Below are positions 43,259-43,504 of a stretch of DNA of 43,504 nt, in pieces. This DNA is from Fibrobacteria bacterium AD312 (GTDB lineage Bacteria > Fibrobacterota > Fibrobacteria > Fibrobacterales > Fibrobacteraceae), in the NCBI GenBank assembly GCA_001462345.1, contig LIUM01000045.1:1-43504 (forward strand), given 5' to 3'. The translations under genes were made by a program, and so were the position numbers. The first letter of the stretch is position 1, and the number at the start of each line of letters is the position of its first letter. The notes under the pieces are model-generated. The model did no database searches, was not told the DNA's origin, and was given only the letters and a program-made list of their open reading frames with translations.

Positions 43259-43504
43259 AGAAAAGATAAATAAAGTGACTTTACGCAGCTCCACCGCTGA
43301 GTATTTGACCTACATTGCGGCAAGCGGCGGTGATTCAGAAAATCTTGAAATACTGTACCAAGATGAAAACGTCTGGTTGACGCAAAAAATGATGGCAGCT
43401 TTGTATGACGTATCGATACCCGCAATCAATCAGCACATTAAAACCATTTTTAATGATGGTGAATTAGCACCCGATTCAGTTATTAAGGAATACTTAACAA
43501 CTGC
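43251..43504 (+). CDS. RhuM-family protein, partial (runs off the window)
   Basis: Starts at ATG 43251 with AGGAG 5 nt upstream and overlaps the end of the truncated copy by 8 nt. The reading MAKEKINKVTLRSSTAEYLT, then ENVWLTQKMMAALYDVSIPA and HIKTIFNDGEL, matches the RhuM N terminus. It is a different relative, not the continuation of the first, as the same motif appears twice. RhuM-family proteins are often found near type I RM and toxin genes; their function is not established. The C-terminal part is outside the window. Confidence 0.8.
   Translation, partial: MAKEKINKVTLRSSTAEYLTYIAASGGDSENLEILYQDENVWLTQKMMAALYDVSIPAINQHIKTIFNDGELAPDSVIKEYLTT

Overview
The window most likely comes from a gut or rumen member of the Fibrobacterota. 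The strongest clue is a lipoprotein at about 22.4-20.8 kb that ends in a FISUMP-type (Fibrobacter succinogenes major paralogous) domain. Many secreted lipoproteins, a giant secreted Ig-repeat protein and low GC content fit this. No 16S gene is present, so the assignment rests on protein families.

Layout. 1-11.4 kb (minus strand): a lipoprotein cluster with three tandem paralogues and a fourth reduced to a stub, ending in a 2,624-residue secreted lipase-like protein whose 3' end looks overwritten by an insertion-sequence terminus. 11.5-16.8 kb (minus): a compact six-gene operon of a lipoprotein, a beta-helix protein, an unknown cytoplasmic protein, a MotA/TolQ-like channel with a long coiled-coil tail, a MotB/OmpA-like partner and a second unknown. 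This resembles an uncharacterised ion-driven envelope machine. 16.9-26.9 kb: housekeeping genes (TadA, a CoA-disulfide-reductase-like enzyme with rhodanese domains, tRNA-Ala, an M50-like membrane protease, an RlhA-like U32 protein, SlyD) mixed with small lipoproteins. The tRNA-Ala gene is followed by 99-bp tandem repeats that each re-create its 3' end.

27.5-43.5 kb (plus): an accessory or defence island. It starts with an AT-rich operon encoding a RecQ-type helicase fused to a phosphoribosyltransferase domain, then a DprA/Smf-like protein, then (past an IS-end remnant) a probable PD-(D/E)xK nuclease. This is the best candidate here for an undescribed defence system. Next come an EreB-type erythromycin esterase, a DUF262/DUF1524 (GmrSD-like) protein and a type I restriction-modification locus (hsdM...hsdS). 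The interval between hsdM and hsdS holds a Fic protein with an operator-like inverted-repeat array, an ORF6N-domain protein, a small protein and degenerate ORF6N pieces. A REP-associated tyrosine transposase and two RhuM-family genes follow hsdS. No hsdR lies inside the window.

The island shows repeated traces of cassette-like rearrangement: duplicated intergenic hairpin and RBS modules, palindromes inside the transposase gene, and fragments of ORF6N, RhuM and IS sequence.
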